A stretch of DNA of 64,000 nt from Pyronema omphalodes (GCA_024516155.1 JAJJXM010000044.1:62001-126000); one strand, 5' to 3'. Shown: positions 9,701 to 18,629, counted from the first letter of the stretch. Program-made: numbers and translations. The notes: generated by a model from the sequence alone, not told the origin.

Positions 9701-12700
9701 TTTGGTCAGAGCCGTCAGCGGGGAGACCACTTTTGAGTAGTCTTTGATAAATCTTCGGTAGAAATTCGCGAAGCCTAGGAACTCTTGGACCTGTTTCAAA
9801 GTGGTTGGTTCCTTCCAATCTCTCACTGTGGCTACTTTGGAATCCATCATGCGCGCGCCGTCGCGGCCGATGTTGTAGCCCAGGTACTGTACTTCTGCCT
9901 TAGCAAACTTACACTTCTCTGGCTTCAAGTGCAGTTTTTCTCCTTTGAGTCGTTCCAAGATCTTTCGGACGTGTGCGGTGTGATCGGGCTTTGTTTCGGA
10001 GAATACGAGGATATCGTCCAAGTATGCCGTACAAAACTGGTCTAGGTATGGTCTCAGGACATCATTTATAAATGCCTGGAAATCGGCAGGCGCATTGGTG
10101 AGCCCAAAGGGCATCACTTTCGATTCGAACAGGCCGTACCTTGTGCGGAAGGCCGTCTTCCATTCTTCGCCCTCTGCCATTCTGATAAGGTTATAAGCGC
10201 TGCGGACATCAAGGGTCGTAAAGTATTGAGCTTTGGAAAGATTCATCATCGTTTCCTGTATCAATGGCAGCGGGTACCGGTTCTTCTCGGTACCTTCATT
10301 CAGTCTCCGGTAGTCGACACACAGGCGTAGGGATCCGTCTGATTTTTTCACGAATAATATCGGCGAGGCGGCTGGTGATTGGGAGCGTTGTATAAATCCT
10401 TTCTCCAAATTCTCATCGAGCCACGTTTTCAGCGTCTGCAACTCGTTGCGTGACAGCGAGTATAGCGGGCCAAAGGGGGGGACGAATCCCTCTTTCAGTG
10501 GGATCTTGTGGTCGTAGGGTCGGTGCGGGGAGAGTTCCTTCGCGTTGACCTCCTTGAATAAATCGAGGTAGTCATGATACTCTTCGGGGATCATGTCTTT
10601 CAGTTCGTCGTCCGTGAGGGGGGGGTTGTCTTGTAGGGCGACGGTGATCTCGTCCAACGATAGCGAGAACACTGTCAGGCTTTCGTCTTCTACCATTTCT
10701 TTGAAGTCGGAGATGGTTAGACTTGAGATCGCTATTGGGGGTTCTTCCGGGGGGTCGGGGACCGAGTCTTCTAACTCCGGCATGGGGTTTGTGTCGGGCT
10801 CGTGGACAGCGGGAGGGGGCCTCGAGTCCAGGACCTCGACACCTGTTGTGCTTACAGGCAACGGGGTGCAGTTCCTTAGGCAGTATTGGGAGTCGAAGCT
10901 TACAGTGTTGGAACTGAAGCTTATTGTTACATCGTGTTTCTTCAACCAGGGGATACCCAACACCACCGGGTAGTGACCCAGCTTGGTGACAAACATGGGA
11001 AGGATTTCCGAGTGACCGTTGATGGTACACTCTACTTGGGCGAGGTGTGTGATTTTTCCTGAGGATATGGGGCGGCCGTCGATAACTTCGACCGTTCGAG
11101 CGGTGGATAGGGGGGTTAGGGGGAGTTTGTGATGGCGGGCGAAATTGCGGTCAACAAAGGCGATACCAGTGGCGCCGCAGTCAACGAGCGCTACTGTTTT
11201 CACGGAGCGGTTATTGGAAAACAAGGAACAGGAGAGAACAAGGTGTTTGCATTCTAACTTTCCAGTAAAACTTGCGCCCGATAATAGCAATGTATCAGCA
11301 ATAATATTCCCACCAGCGGCAGAGCCATCTTCTTGCAGCTGGTTTATTCTTTTCCCGACACCTCTTCTTCAGTATCCAATAATTCCACGCTCGCCACTTT
11401 AACATTCGTCTTGGCGGGGCACGACGCAGCCATGTGGCCGAGGCCACCGCAGTAGAGGCAACGTCCTTCTGATAGGCGGGTCGCGCGCTCCTGTGCCGAC
11501 AGTTTCTGACGGGGTCCCTGGGCAGGGGTTTGCTTGCTGGAGGAGGCGGTGGTGGCTTGGGTAGCGGGGGTGGGGCGACTGGTGGCGGGGGTGGCGGTGG
11601 TAGTGGGTTTAACTTGGCCGCGGTTGGTACGCAGCTTCCGGAGGTTCTCAAGTGCTCTCAATTGGGAGTCCAATTTTTGGCACTGGTCAACAAATTCGTG
11701 CATCGTGGTGGTGGGCGGGGCACCAACCAACTTTTCGTGCAGTTCGAGGGACAGGCCGTTACGCAGGGCATCCATGGTGGCGGCTTCGTCCCAGCCTAAC
11801 TCTGCGACTAAGCGGGAGAACTCTGCATAGTAGTCCGAAAATTCGCGGTTGTTCTGTCGGAGATTTTGTAGTTTGAAACGAGCCGTTGCGCGCTCGGGGA
11901 AGCGTAGCTCGTCGCTCACCAACTTGATGCGAAGCAAAGAGACAAAGCGGCGGAGGTCCTCCCTGTTGGACCCGTCGAAGGTTGGCGGATCCGAGATTTT
12001 GTCTCCGGTTACGCGGATGCCGGGGGAGGCGAGTAGCGCGTTGATGAGTTCACGCTGGCGGGTGAGCTCCTTCTCGTAGTAGTGGATTTCATTTGTATCT
12101 GCTTGCTCCTCCGGGGTTAGGAGGATTTCGGGGTCTCGAGGGGGGGGTCTTGGAATTGGTGCGATTATCGCGGGGGCGGGGGCTGCGGCTGCGGCTGTGG
12201 TAGGGGGTGCGGCGGTTCGCGGTAATGGTTCTGGGCCGTTTGGGTAAACCTGGACGGAGCCAGTCTGGATCACGACAGGGGGAATGGGAGCAGGGGTGGG
12301 AGCTTCCGGAGCGCGAGAGGCGACAGGGCTGGATACCCGGGTGCTGTTACGGGAGCCGGGGGTTTCCGCGAGGTCGTTTAAGAGATAACCCGTGGGGTGG
12401 TCCTGAGCGTCTAAGATGGATTGTGCGAGTTGTTTGGTGAAAGTAAGCGGTTCATGGCCGTTGGGGAACTGGGTCATGGTGGCAGCGTTCATAATTTGCT
12501 GCCAGTGTCCTTCGTCAATAAGTTTAATATGCATTCTGGCGGGCTCTAAGGATTGGCTTGAGTCTGATGGTGCGGCGGATGTGCTCCTGGTAAGTGTAGT
12601 CCTGGAGTTCCCAGCGGACCACAAGGTAGCAGTTATTTTCTGCTCGTCGGATGGTTCTTCGCACTGCGCCAGCGAATCTGTCGGGAATCCCAAAGGTTTC

Positions 12701-14366
12701 GTTTAGGGTGTGCGATTCCAAGGCTTGTTTTAATGCGTAGGTCCAGGCAGAACCGGTGGGGTTCATGCGTGTCGGTTGAATAATTAATTGATCGAACGTA
12801 ATGTCAGGGAACTAGGAACGGACGTTCAAAGAACACACTGAACACTACCGGCAAGAGGGACTAGGCGGGTTCCGGAACGGGGAACGGCAGGACAAGGACC
12901 GAAGTGCTCGTCAGACGGACGGCACACAAAACAGGAACAGGGACAAGGACAAGAGTGACGTCGGACTTGGGAGAAGAAGTCTTATATTAGGAGCAAGGAG
13001 AAGACACAAGACGTTCGATGGAGAATCTCGACAACGGGGAGGCAAGCCTCCTTATGTACAAAGGGGCGGCCAGCACTCTTGCTGGGCCGTCATACAATCA
13101 TCGCTACATGAGCTTCCGTTCTCCATCAATTCACCTGCGACGCCACAGCTCTCCAGCTCGTGGTACGTCATCCATCATCAATCAGTCTCTCAGTCACAAT
13201 GGCACGGCACACACAACAACACAACAACACAACGGCAACACAACACAACACGGCAAGACAACGGCACGATGTCAATCAACAACCACGACAACATGATGAC
13301 GCAACACAACGGCTCGTCAGCCGTGTGCCGTGACAGAACCGCCGCACCCCCTACCACAGCCGCAGCCGCAGCCCCCGCCCCCGCTATAATCGCACCAGTT
13401 CCAAGACTTCCCCCCCGAGACCCCGAAATCCTCCTAACCCCGGAGGAACAAGCAGATACGAATGAAATTCACTACTACGAGAAGGAGCTCACCCGCCAGC
13501 GTGAACTCATCAACGCGCTAATCGCCTCCCCTGGCATCCGCGTTACCGGAGACAAAATTTCGGATCCGCCAACCTTCGATGGGTCCAACAGGGAGGACCT
13601 CCGCCGCTTTGTCTCCTTGCTTCGCATCAAGTTGGTGAGCGACGAACTACGCTTCCCAACCCCTCACAAGCGGATTTCTTATGCCATGGGCCGCCTCCGC
13701 GGACGCGCCTTGGATCAGATTCTTCCTTATATCAAGGAAAATGGCAACCGCTGGGCCCTCAACGACGTCGATGACGTCATTAAAATCTTACAGCGTACCT
13801 TTGGAGACCCGGACGAGCGCGCAACGGCTCGTTTCAAACTACAAAATCTCCGACAAAACAACCGCGAATTTTCAGACTATTATGCAGAGTTCTCCCGCCC
13901 GGTCGCAGAATTAGGCTGGGATGAAGCCGCCACCATGGATGCTCTGCGTAACGGCCTGTCCCTCGAGTTGCACGAAAAGTTGGTTGGCGCCCCTCCCACC
14001 GCTACGATGCACGAATTTGTTGACCAGTGCCAAAAATTGGACTCCCAATTGAGAGCACTTGAGAACCTCCGCAAGCTGCGTACCAACCGCGGCCAAGTTA
14101 AACCCACTACCGCCGCCACCCCCGCCACCAGTCGCCCCACCCCCGCTACCCAAGCCACCAACGCCTCCTCCAGCAAGCAAACCCCTGCCCAGGGACCCCG
14201 TCAGAAACTGTCGGCACAGGAACGCGCGACCCGCCTGTCAGAAGGACGTTGCCTCTACTGCGGTGGCCTCGGCCACATGGCTGCGTCGTGCCCCGCCAAG
14301 ACGAATGTGAAAGTGGCGAGCGTGGAATTATTGGATAATGAAGAAGAGGTGTCGGGAAAAGAATAA
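6755..14366 (+). CDS. Element B gag, split by element C
   Basis: The frame runs 6755-7075 and resumes at 13341-14366; C plus one GAACC duplication separates the parts, and joining them keeps the frame (448 codons). The first part holds a helical N-terminus and a Pro/Ala-rich linker. The second has the capsid-like region and a C-terminal zinc knuckle CLYCGGLGHMAASC. The start ATG overlaps the stop of the 80-codon leader ORF; an in-frame ATG at 6596 is also possible but its extra 53 residues look like out-of-frame translation. Gag ends at TAA 14364-14366, where a -1 frameshift leads into pol. As it stands the gene is disrupted by C. Confidence 0.85.
7071..7075. repeat. Target site duplication of element C, left copy (GAACC)
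   Basis: GAACC precedes the C insertion and recurs at 13336-13340 directly after it. Confidence 0.95.
7076..7609 (-). repeat. Element C 3' LTR
   Basis: 534 bp, TGTCA...TGACA. The presumed RNA-start sequence here reads ATGGAACGT in element sense, one change from the 5' LTR copy, so it post-dates or is unlinked to priming. Confidence 0.95.
7622..11290 (-). CDS. Element C pol polyprotein (protease, RT, RNase H, integrase, chromodomain)
   Basis: 1222 codons without a stop (first codon of the open part is TTG at 11290, but the frame is continuous with the frameshift site at 11356-11350). Order: aspartic protease with the variant motif LVDCGAT (residues about 30-36), reverse transcriptase with TTLDVRSAYN and YLDDILVF, RNase H (TDASDYVSAG, YEIYDKELLAIV), integrase with HHCC finger ending NCHTCKRTK, DDE residues in SVDFVTG, SDRGPQF and the later Glu, then a C-terminal chromodomain (VDEILDSR, QYLVKWTGHDSPT). 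The chromodomain Trp expected after SPT is Gly here, a probable loss of histone-tail binding. It is expressed, if at all, as a Gag-Pol fusion. Confidence 0.93.
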   Translation of the reverse strand: MLLSGASFTGKLECKHLVLSCSLFSNNRSVKTVALVDCGATGIAFVDRNFARHHKLPLTPLSTARTVEVIDGRPISSGKITHLAQVECTINGHSEILPMFVTKLGHYPVVLGIPWLKKHDVTISFSSNTVSFDSQYCLRNCTPLPVSTTGVEVLDSRPPPAVHEPDTNPMPELEDSVPDPPEEPPIAISSLTISDFKEMVEDESLTVFSLSLDEITVALQDNPPLTDDELKDMIPEEYHDYLDLFKEVNAKELSPHRPYDHKIPLKEGFVPPFGPLYSLSRNELQTLKTWLDENLEKGFIQRSQSPAASPILFVKKSDGSLRLCVDYRRLNEGTEKNRYPLPLIQETMMNLSKAQYFTTLDVRSAYNLIRMAEGEEWKTAFRTRYGLFESKVMPFGLTNAPADFQAFINDVLRPYLDQFCTAYLDDILVFSETKPDHTAHVRKILERLKGEKLHLKPEKCKFAKAEVQYLGYNIGRDGARMMDSKVATVRDWKEPTTLKQVQEFLGFANFYRRFIKDYSKVVSPLTALTKKKDGKAIPFIWGKDQQSAFDRLKDAFPSAPILKHFDYEKPIVLETDASDYVSAGVLSQYDDDNVLHPVAFYSKKHSPAECNYEIYDKELLAIVRCFEEWRPHLECSAFPIKVLTDHKNLEYFMTTKLLNRRQARWSEFLSRFNFVITYRPGTLGGKPDALTRRAADLPEEGDERILANQQAVLKPQNFQLCMTPPMKLAPSEVDLLFTEGYKTDSFPNRVLGMLEDCTQICKDISLADCSVLENRLYYRDCLYVPALDKLRLKLLQNHHDPPTMGHPGRAKTFELLARNYYWPSMRKDVDQFVRNCHTCKRTKATRHAPYGTLKPLPVPHHPWQNISVDFVTGLPTSEPFDAICAIVCRLTKQRHLVPCHSTIDAEGFAQLFLENVFKLHGLPDTVVSDRGPQFVAHFWKHLANCMGIEIATSTAFHPQTDGQTERINAVTEQNLRAYVCYLQDDWKKFLPLAEFAANNQVSDTTSLSPFYAIYGRHPKCSFELEIRTDNPEEVKANEVAERLSHIHDVLRSEMKYAQARHIEAADNSRLPAPVFKPGDLVWLDARNLRTRRPSKKLENKHLGPFTVLRPIGFHAYELDIPETMKHHRTFPVSLLNPAPSDPLPGQIIPPPLPVVVDGEEEWFVDEILDSRWSRGNLQYLVKWTGHDSPTGEPETNLSETEAAEKFHQLYPDKPSPLVGTRA
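11318..11356 (-). promoter_or_regulatory. Element C gag-pol -1 frameshift signal
   Basis: In element sense GGGAAAA (11356-11350) sits in the gag frame as G GGA AAA, followed by GAATAA and an ACCAGC/GCTGGT stem. It is the same as in element B at 14354-14398. Confidence 0.75.
11344..12534 (-). CDS. Element C gag with an internal 52-residue in-frame deletion
   Basis: 396 codons from the ATG at 12534-12532, which overlaps the leader ORF stop. The C-terminal zinc knuckle CLYCGGLGHMAASC is intact. Compared with B, the bases equivalent to 13658-13813 are missing (156 bp), removing 52 residues from the middle of the capsid-like region between RFP and ERATARF. The frame is kept, so a shortened Gag could be made, but particle assembly is probably impaired. 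Confidence 0.88.
   Translation of the reverse strand: MHIKLIDEGHWQQIMNAATMTQFPNGHEPLTFTKQLAQSILDAQDHPTGYLLNDLAETPGSRNSTRVSSPVASRAPEAPTPAPIPPVVIQTGSVQVYPNGPEPLPRTAAPPTTAAAAAPAPAIIAPIPRPPPRDPEILLTPEEQADTNEIHYYEKELTRQRELINALLASPGIRVTGDKISDPPTFDGSNREDLRRFVSLLRIKLVSDELRFPERATARFKLQNLRQNNREFSDYYAEFSRLVAELGWDEAATMDALRNGLSLELHEKLVGAPPTTTMHEFVDQCQKLDSQLRALENLRKLRTNRGQVKPTTTATPATSRPTPATQATTASSSKQTPAQGPRQKLSAQERATRLSEGRCLYCGGLGHMAASCPAKTNVKVASVELLDTEEEVSGKE
12524..12766 (-). CDS. 80-codon leader ORF of element C
   Basis: It encodes exactly the same 80 residues as 6523-6765 in element B and ends in the same ATGCATATTAA overlap with gag. Function unknown. Confidence 0.5.
   Translation of the reverse strand: MNPTGSAWTYALKQALESHTLNETFGIPDRFAGAVRRTIRRAENNCYLVVRWELQDYTYQEHIRRTIRLKPILRARQNAY
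12791..12799 (-). other. Element C primer-binding site, complementary to its own 5' LTR
   Basis: In element sense ACGTTCGAT begins two bases inside the 5' LTR end (12802) and is complementary to ATCGAACGT in the 5' LTR (13019-13011). Confidence 0.65.
12802..13335 (-). repeat. Element C 5' LTR
   Basis: 534 bp, TGTCA...TGACA, with the TATA-like TACATAA and the ATCGAACGT start sequence intact. Relative to the B LTR it has several small indels and roughly 8-10% substitutions by eye, more than the internal regions differ. Confidence 0.95.
13336..13340. repeat. Target site duplication of element C, right copy (GAACC)
   Basis: Second copy of GAACC. The interrupted gag codon series of B resumes directly after it. 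Confidence 0.95.
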
Positions 14367-17300
14367 ACCAGCTGCAAGAAGATGGCTCTGCCGCTGGTGG
14401 GAAAATTATTGCTGATACATTGCTAGTATCGGGCGCAAGTTTTACTGGAAAGTTAGAATGCAAACAACTTGTTCTCTCTTGCTCCTTGTTTTCCAATAAC
14501 CGCTCCGTGAAAACAGTAGCGCTCGTTGACTGCGGCGCCACTGGTATCGCCTTTGTTGACCGCAATTTCGCCCGCCATCACAAACTCCCTCTAACCCCCC
14601 TACCCACCGCCCGAACGGTCGAAGTTATCGACGGCCGGCCCATATCCTCAGGAAAAATCACACACCTCGCTCAAGTAAAGTCTACCATCAATGGTCACTC
14701 GGAAACCCTTCCCATGTTCGTCACCATGTTGGGTCACTACCCGGTGGTGTTGGGCATCCCCTGGTTGAAGAAAAACGACGTAACAATAAGCTTCAGTTCC
14801 AACACTGTAAGCTTCGACTCCCAATACTGCCTAAGGAACTGCACCCCGTTGCCTGTAAGCACAACCGGTGTCGAGGTCCTGGACTCGAGGCCCCCTCCCG
14901 CTGTCCACGAGCCCGACACAACCCCCATGCCGGAGTTAGAAGACTCTGTCCCCGACCCCCCGGACGAACCCCCAACAGCGATCTCAAGTCTAACCATCTC
15001 CGACTTCAAAGAAATGGTAGAAGACGAAAGCCTGACAGTGTTCTCGCTATCGCTGGACGAGATCACCATCGCCCTACAAGACAAGCCCCCCCTCACGGAT
15101 GAGGAACTGCAAGACATGATCCCCGAAGAGTACCATGAATACCTCGATTTATTCAAGGAGGTCAACGCGAAGGAACTCCCCCCACACCGACCCTACGACC
15201 ACAAGATCCCACTGAAAGAGGGATTCGTCCCCCCCTTTGGTCCGTTATACTCGCTGTCACGCAACGAGTTGCAGACGCTGAAAGCGTGGCTCGATGAGAA
15301 TTTGGAGAAAGGATTTATACAACGCTCCCAATCATCAGCCGCCTCGCCGATATTATTCGTGAAAAAATCAGAAGGATCCCTACGCCTATGCGTCGATTAC
15401 CGAAGACTGAATGAAGGTACCGAGAAGAACCGGTACCCGCTGCCATTGATACAGGAAACGATGATGAATCTTTCCAAAGCTCAATACTGCACGACCCTAG
15501 ATGTCCGCAGCGCTTATAACCTTATCAGAATGGCAGAGGGCGAAGAATGGAAGACGGCCTTCCGCAGAAGGTACGGCCTATTCGAGTCGAAAGTGATGCC
15601 CTTTGGGCTCACCAACGCGCCTGCCGATTTCCAGGCATTTATAAATGATGTCCTGAGACCATACCTGGACCAGTTTTGTACGGCATACTTGGACGATATC
15701 CTCGTATTCTCTGAAACAAAGCCCGATCACACCGCACACGTCCGAAAGATCTTGGAACGACTCAAACAAGAAAAACTGCACTTGAAGCCAGAGAAGTGTA
15801 AGTTTGCTAAGGCAGAAGTACAGTACCTGGGCTACAACATCGGCCGCGACGGCGCGCGTATGATGGATTCGAAAGTAGCCACAGTGAGAGATTGGAAGGA
15901 ACCAACCAATTTGAAACAGGTCCAAGAGTTCCTGGGTTTCGCGAATTTCTACCGAAGATTTATCAAAGACAACTCAAAAGTGGTCTCCCCTCTGACGGCT
16001 CTGACCAAAAAGAAAGATGGTAAAGCAATCCCCTTTACCTGGGGTAAAGATCAGCAAAGCGCCTTCGACCGACTGAAGGACGCATTTACATCAGCACCGA
16101 TTCTCAAGCACTTCGACTACGAGAAACCGATTGTAGTAGAAACAGACGCATCTGACTATGTGTCTGCTGGAGTTTTATCACAATACGACGACGATAACGT
16201 GTTACACCCCGTCGCGTTTTATTCCAAAAAGCATTCCCCGGCAGAATGCAACTATGAGATCTATGACAAAGAACTACTGGCAATAGTTCGTTGTTTCGAG
16301 GAATGGCGTCCCCACTTGGAGGGCTCCGCCTTCCCTATAAAAGTATTGACAGACCACAAGAATCTCGAATACTTTATGACGACAAAGCTACTAAACAGAC
16401 GACAAGCACGCTGGTCCGAATTCCTGTCTCGGTTCAACTTTGTGATCACCTATCGACCGGGAACGTTGGGAGGAAAACCGGACGCCCTGACAAGACGAGC
16501 CGCCGACCTCCCGGGAGAGGGAGACGAACGCATACTAGCGAATCAGCAAGCTGTTCTAAAGCCACAAAACTTCCAGTTGTGCATGACCCCGCCCATGAAA
16601 CTTGCACCCTCCGAAGTGGACCTCCTGTTTAAAGAAGGCTACAAGACAAATTCATTCCCCAACCGAGTGTTGGGAATGCTGGAAGACGGTACACAAATCT
16701 GTAAGGACATATCACTCGCCGATTGCTCCGTGTTGGAAAACAGATTGTACTACCGAGACTGCCTCTATGTCCCCGCGCTGGACAAACTACCATTGAAACT
16801 ACTACAAGATCACCACGACCCCCCCACCATGGGACACCCGGGCCGTGCAAAGACTTTCGAACTCCTCGCCAGGAATTATTACTGGCCGTCGATGAGAAAA
16901 GATGTGGACCAATTCGTCCGAAATTGCCACACTTGTAAAAGAACAAAAGCTACCCGCCACGCACCCTATGGAACCTTGAAACCCCTACCGGTCCCGCACC
17001 ACCCGTGGCAGAATATATCTGTGGACTTTGTTACTGGACTACCGACATCAGAAGGCTTCGACGCAATATGTGCGATCGTTTGCCGACTCACGAAACAGCG
17101 GCACTTAGTGCCCTGTCACTCCACGATAGACACAGAAGGCTTCGCGCAACTCTTCCTGGAAAACGTATTCAAACTACACGGCCTGCCAGACACAGTAGTG
17201 TCCGACCGCAGCCCGCAATTCGTGGCCCACTTCTGGAAACACCTTGCAAATTGCATGGGTATCGAGATTGCCACGAGCACGGCCTTCCACCCCCAGACCG

Positions 17301-18088
17301 ATGGCCAAACAGAAAGAATCAACGCGGTTACGGAGCAATATCTCCGCGCGTACGTCTGTTATTTACAAGACGACTGGAAGAAATTTTTACCACTGGCAGA
17401 ATTTGCTGCAAATAACCAAGTATCGGATACAACGTCGCTGTCTCCGTTCTACGCTATATACGGCCGACACCCCAAATGCTCCTTCGAATTGGAAATCAGG
17501 ACAGACGATCCTGAAGAAGTGAAAGCAAACGAGGTACCGGAAAGGATGTCACACATCCATGACGTCTTACGTTCTGAAATGAAATACGCCCAAGCCCGCC
17601 ACATAGAGGGCGCCGACAATTCCCGACTCCCCCCGCCGGTCTTCAAACCAGGAGACCTGGTATGGCTGGACGCCCGCAACCTCAGAACCCGCCGCCCCTC
17701 AAAGAAACTGGAAAACAAACACCTAGGCCCCTTCACCGTGTTACGGCCCATTGGATCCCACGCCTATGAATTGGATATACCGGAGACAATGAAACATCAT
17801 AGGACCTTCCCCGTGTCCCTACTAAACCCAGCCCCTTCGGACCCCCTCCCTGGCCAGATTATCCCACCGCCCCTACCGGTAGTAGTAGTCGGCGAAGAAG
17901 GATGGTTCGTGGATGAAATTCTGGATAGCCGTTGGTCAAGAGGAAACCTGCAGTACCTCGTCAAGTGGACCGGCCATGACTCTCCAACCTGGGAACCGGA
18001 AACAAACCTATCCGAAACTGAGGCCGCTGAGAAATTCCATCAGTTATACCCAGACAAACCTTCTCCTCTCGTAGCAACTCGAGCCTAA
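14342..18088 (+). CDS. Element B pol polyprotein (protease, RT, RNase H, integrase, chromodomain)
   Basis: Open from the frameshift window to TAA at 18086-18088; the independent-looking 1222-codon part starts with TTG at 14420, so Gag-Pol fusion is the likely expression mode. Domains are as in element C: protease LVDCGAT, RT YLDDILVF, RNase H TDASDYVSAG, integrase NCHTCKRTK finger plus DDE residues, chromodomain with the aromatic residues intact (WFVDEILDSR, VKWTGHDSPTWEPE). Changes at normally conserved sites are SDRSPQF for SDRGPQF in the integrase core and YCTTLDV for YFTTLDV in RT. The chromodomain would be expected to direct integration to modified histones. Confidence 0.93.
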   Translation, partial: RRGVGKRINQLQEDGSAAGGKIIADTLLVSGASFTGKLECKQLVLSCSLFSNNRSVKTVALVDCGATGIAFVDRNFARHHKLPLTPLPTARTVEVIDGRPISSGKITHLAQVKSTINGHSETLPMFVTMLGHYPVVLGIPWLKKNDVTISFSSNTVSFDSQYCLRNCTPLPVSTTGVEVLDSRPPPAVHEPDTTPMPELEDSVPDPPDEPPTAISSLTISDFKEMVEDESLTVFSLSLDEITIALQDKPPLTDEELQDMIPEEYHEYLDLFKEVNAKELPPHRPYDHKIPLKEGFVPPFGPLYSLSRNELQTLKAWLDENLEKGFIQRSQSSAASPILFVKKSEGSLRLCVDYRRLNEGTEKNRYPLPLIQETMMNLSKAQYCTTLDVRSAYNLIRMAEGEEWKTAFRRRYGLFESKVMPFGLTNAPADFQAFINDVLRPYLDQFCTAYLDDILVFSETKPDHTAHVRKILERLKQEKLHLKPEKCKFAKAEVQYLGYNIGRDGARMMDSKVATVRDWKEPTNLKQVQEFLGFANFYRRFIKDNSKVVSPLTALTKKKDGKAIPFTWGKDQQSAFDRLKDAFTSAPILKHFDYEKPIVVETDASDYVSAGVLSQYDDDNVLHPVAFYSKKHSPAECNYEIYDKELLAIVRCFEEWRPHLEGSAFPIKVLTDHKNLEYFMTTKLLNRRQARWSEFLSRFNFVITYRPGTLGGKPDALTRRAADLPGEGDERILANQQAVLKPQNFQLCMTPPMKLAPSEVDLLFKEGYKTNSFPNRVLGMLEDGTQICKDISLADCSVLENRLYYRDCLYVPALDKLPLKLLQDHHDPPTMGHPGRAKTFELLARNYYWPSMRKDVDQFVRNCHTCKRTKATRHAPYGTLKPLPVPHHPWQNISVDFVTGLPTSEGFDAICAIVCRLTKQRHLVPCHSTIDTEGFAQLFLENVFKLHGLPDTVVSDRSPQFVAHFWKHLANCMGIEIATSTAFHPQTDGQTERINAVTEQYLRAYVCYLQDDWKKFLPLAEFAANNQVSDTTSLSPFYAIYGRHPKCSFELEIRTDDPEEVKANEVPERMSHIHDVLRSEMKYAQARHIEGADNSRLPPPVFKPGDLVWLDARNLRTRRPSKKLENKHLGPFTVLRPIGSHAYELDIPETMKHHRTFPVSLLNPAPSDPLPGQIIPPPLPVVVVGEEGWFVDEILDSRWSRGNLQYLVKWTGHDSPTWEPETNLSETEAAEKFHQLYPDKPSPLVATRA
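14354..14398 (+). promoter_or_regulatory. Element B gag-pol -1 ribosomal frameshift signal
   Basis: The heptamer GGGAAAA (14354-14360) is in the X XXY YYZ register of the gag frame. The 6-base spacer is the last sense codon and the TAA (14361-14366). A 6-bp stem ACCAGC (14367-14372) / GCTGGT (14393-14398) follows. Pol is in the -1 frame and is closed upstream by TGA at 14339-14341, so any shift must occur in a window of about 22 bases that contains this heptamer. Confidence 0.8.
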
Positions 18089-18089
18089 C

Positions 18090-18100
18090 GGGGGGGGTAC
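18090..18100 (+). other. Element B polypurine tract
   Basis: Eight consecutive G followed by TAC lie directly before the 3' LTR at 18101, just after the pol stop codon. Confidence 0.6.
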
Positions 18101-18629
18101 TGTCACGGCACACGGCTGACGAGCCGTTGTGTTCTTGCGTCATCATTATGTTGTCGTTGTTGTTGTCGACATCGTGCCGTTGTCTTGCCGTGTTGTGTTG
18201 TGTTGTCGTTTTGTTGTTGTGTGTGCCGTGCCGTTGTGGTTGATAGACTGATTGATGATGGATGACGTACCATGAGCTGGAGAGCTGTGGCGTTGCAGGT
18301 GAATTGATGGAGAACGGAAGCTTTCATGTAGCGATGTTGGATGACGGCCCAGCAAGAGTGCTGGCCGCTCCTTTGTACATAAGGAGGCTTACCTCCCCGT
18401 TGTCGAGTTCTCCATCGAACGTCTTGTGTCTCTCCCTTGTCCGTAATAAAGACTTCTCCTTCCAGTCCCACATCATTCTTGTCCTTGTCCCTGTCGCTGT
18501 TTCGTGTGCCGTCTGTCTGCCGTGCACTTCGGTCCTTGTCTTTCCGTTCCCCGTCCTGGAACCCGCCAAGTCCCCCTTGCCGGTAGTGTTCAGTGTGTTC
18601 TTTGAACGTCCGTTCCTAGTTCCCTGACA
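18101..18629 (+). repeat. Element B 3' LTR
   Basis: 529 bp, same length as 5959-6487, with about 14 differences by eye. Confidence 0.95.

Larger units (their letters stand above)
7076..13335 (-). mobile_element. Element C: youngest Ty3/gypsy chromodomain retrotransposon, nested in B
   Basis: 6260 bp on the minus strand with 534-bp LTRs (12802-13335 as 5', 7076-7609 as 3') that differ at about five or six positions by eye. It is flanked by GAACC. It belongs to the same family as B (pol of identical length, about 2% amino-acid difference by eye) and inserted in the opposite orientation in B's gag. Leader ORF, gag and pol are all open. The internal region is 156 bp shorter than B's because of one in-frame gag deletion. 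Confidence 0.97.
5959..18629 (+). mobile_element. Element B: Ty3/gypsy chromodomain retrotransposon, nearly intact, host of element C
   Basis: Two 529-bp LTRs (5959-6487 and 18101-18629) with TGTCA...TGACA termini are flanked by ATTTC. Removing element C and one copy of its duplication leaves 6406 bp with an 80-codon leader ORF, a continuous gag frame and a 1222-codon pol. By-eye LTR divergence is about 14 in 529 (2.6%). B inserted at the gag start of element A. Apart from C, the reading frames are whole, but some conserved residues are changed (a Ser for Gly in the integrase SDRGPQF motif, a Cys for Phe in the RT motif before TTLDVRSAYN), so activity is doubtful. Confidence 0.97.

Noticed and set aside
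13018..13296. 92-codon ORF in the C LTR, also at 7292-7570
   Set aside because: It lies antisense within the LTR of C, with a simple-sequence (ACAACAC)-derived Thr/Gln-rich end. LTR sequence explains it.
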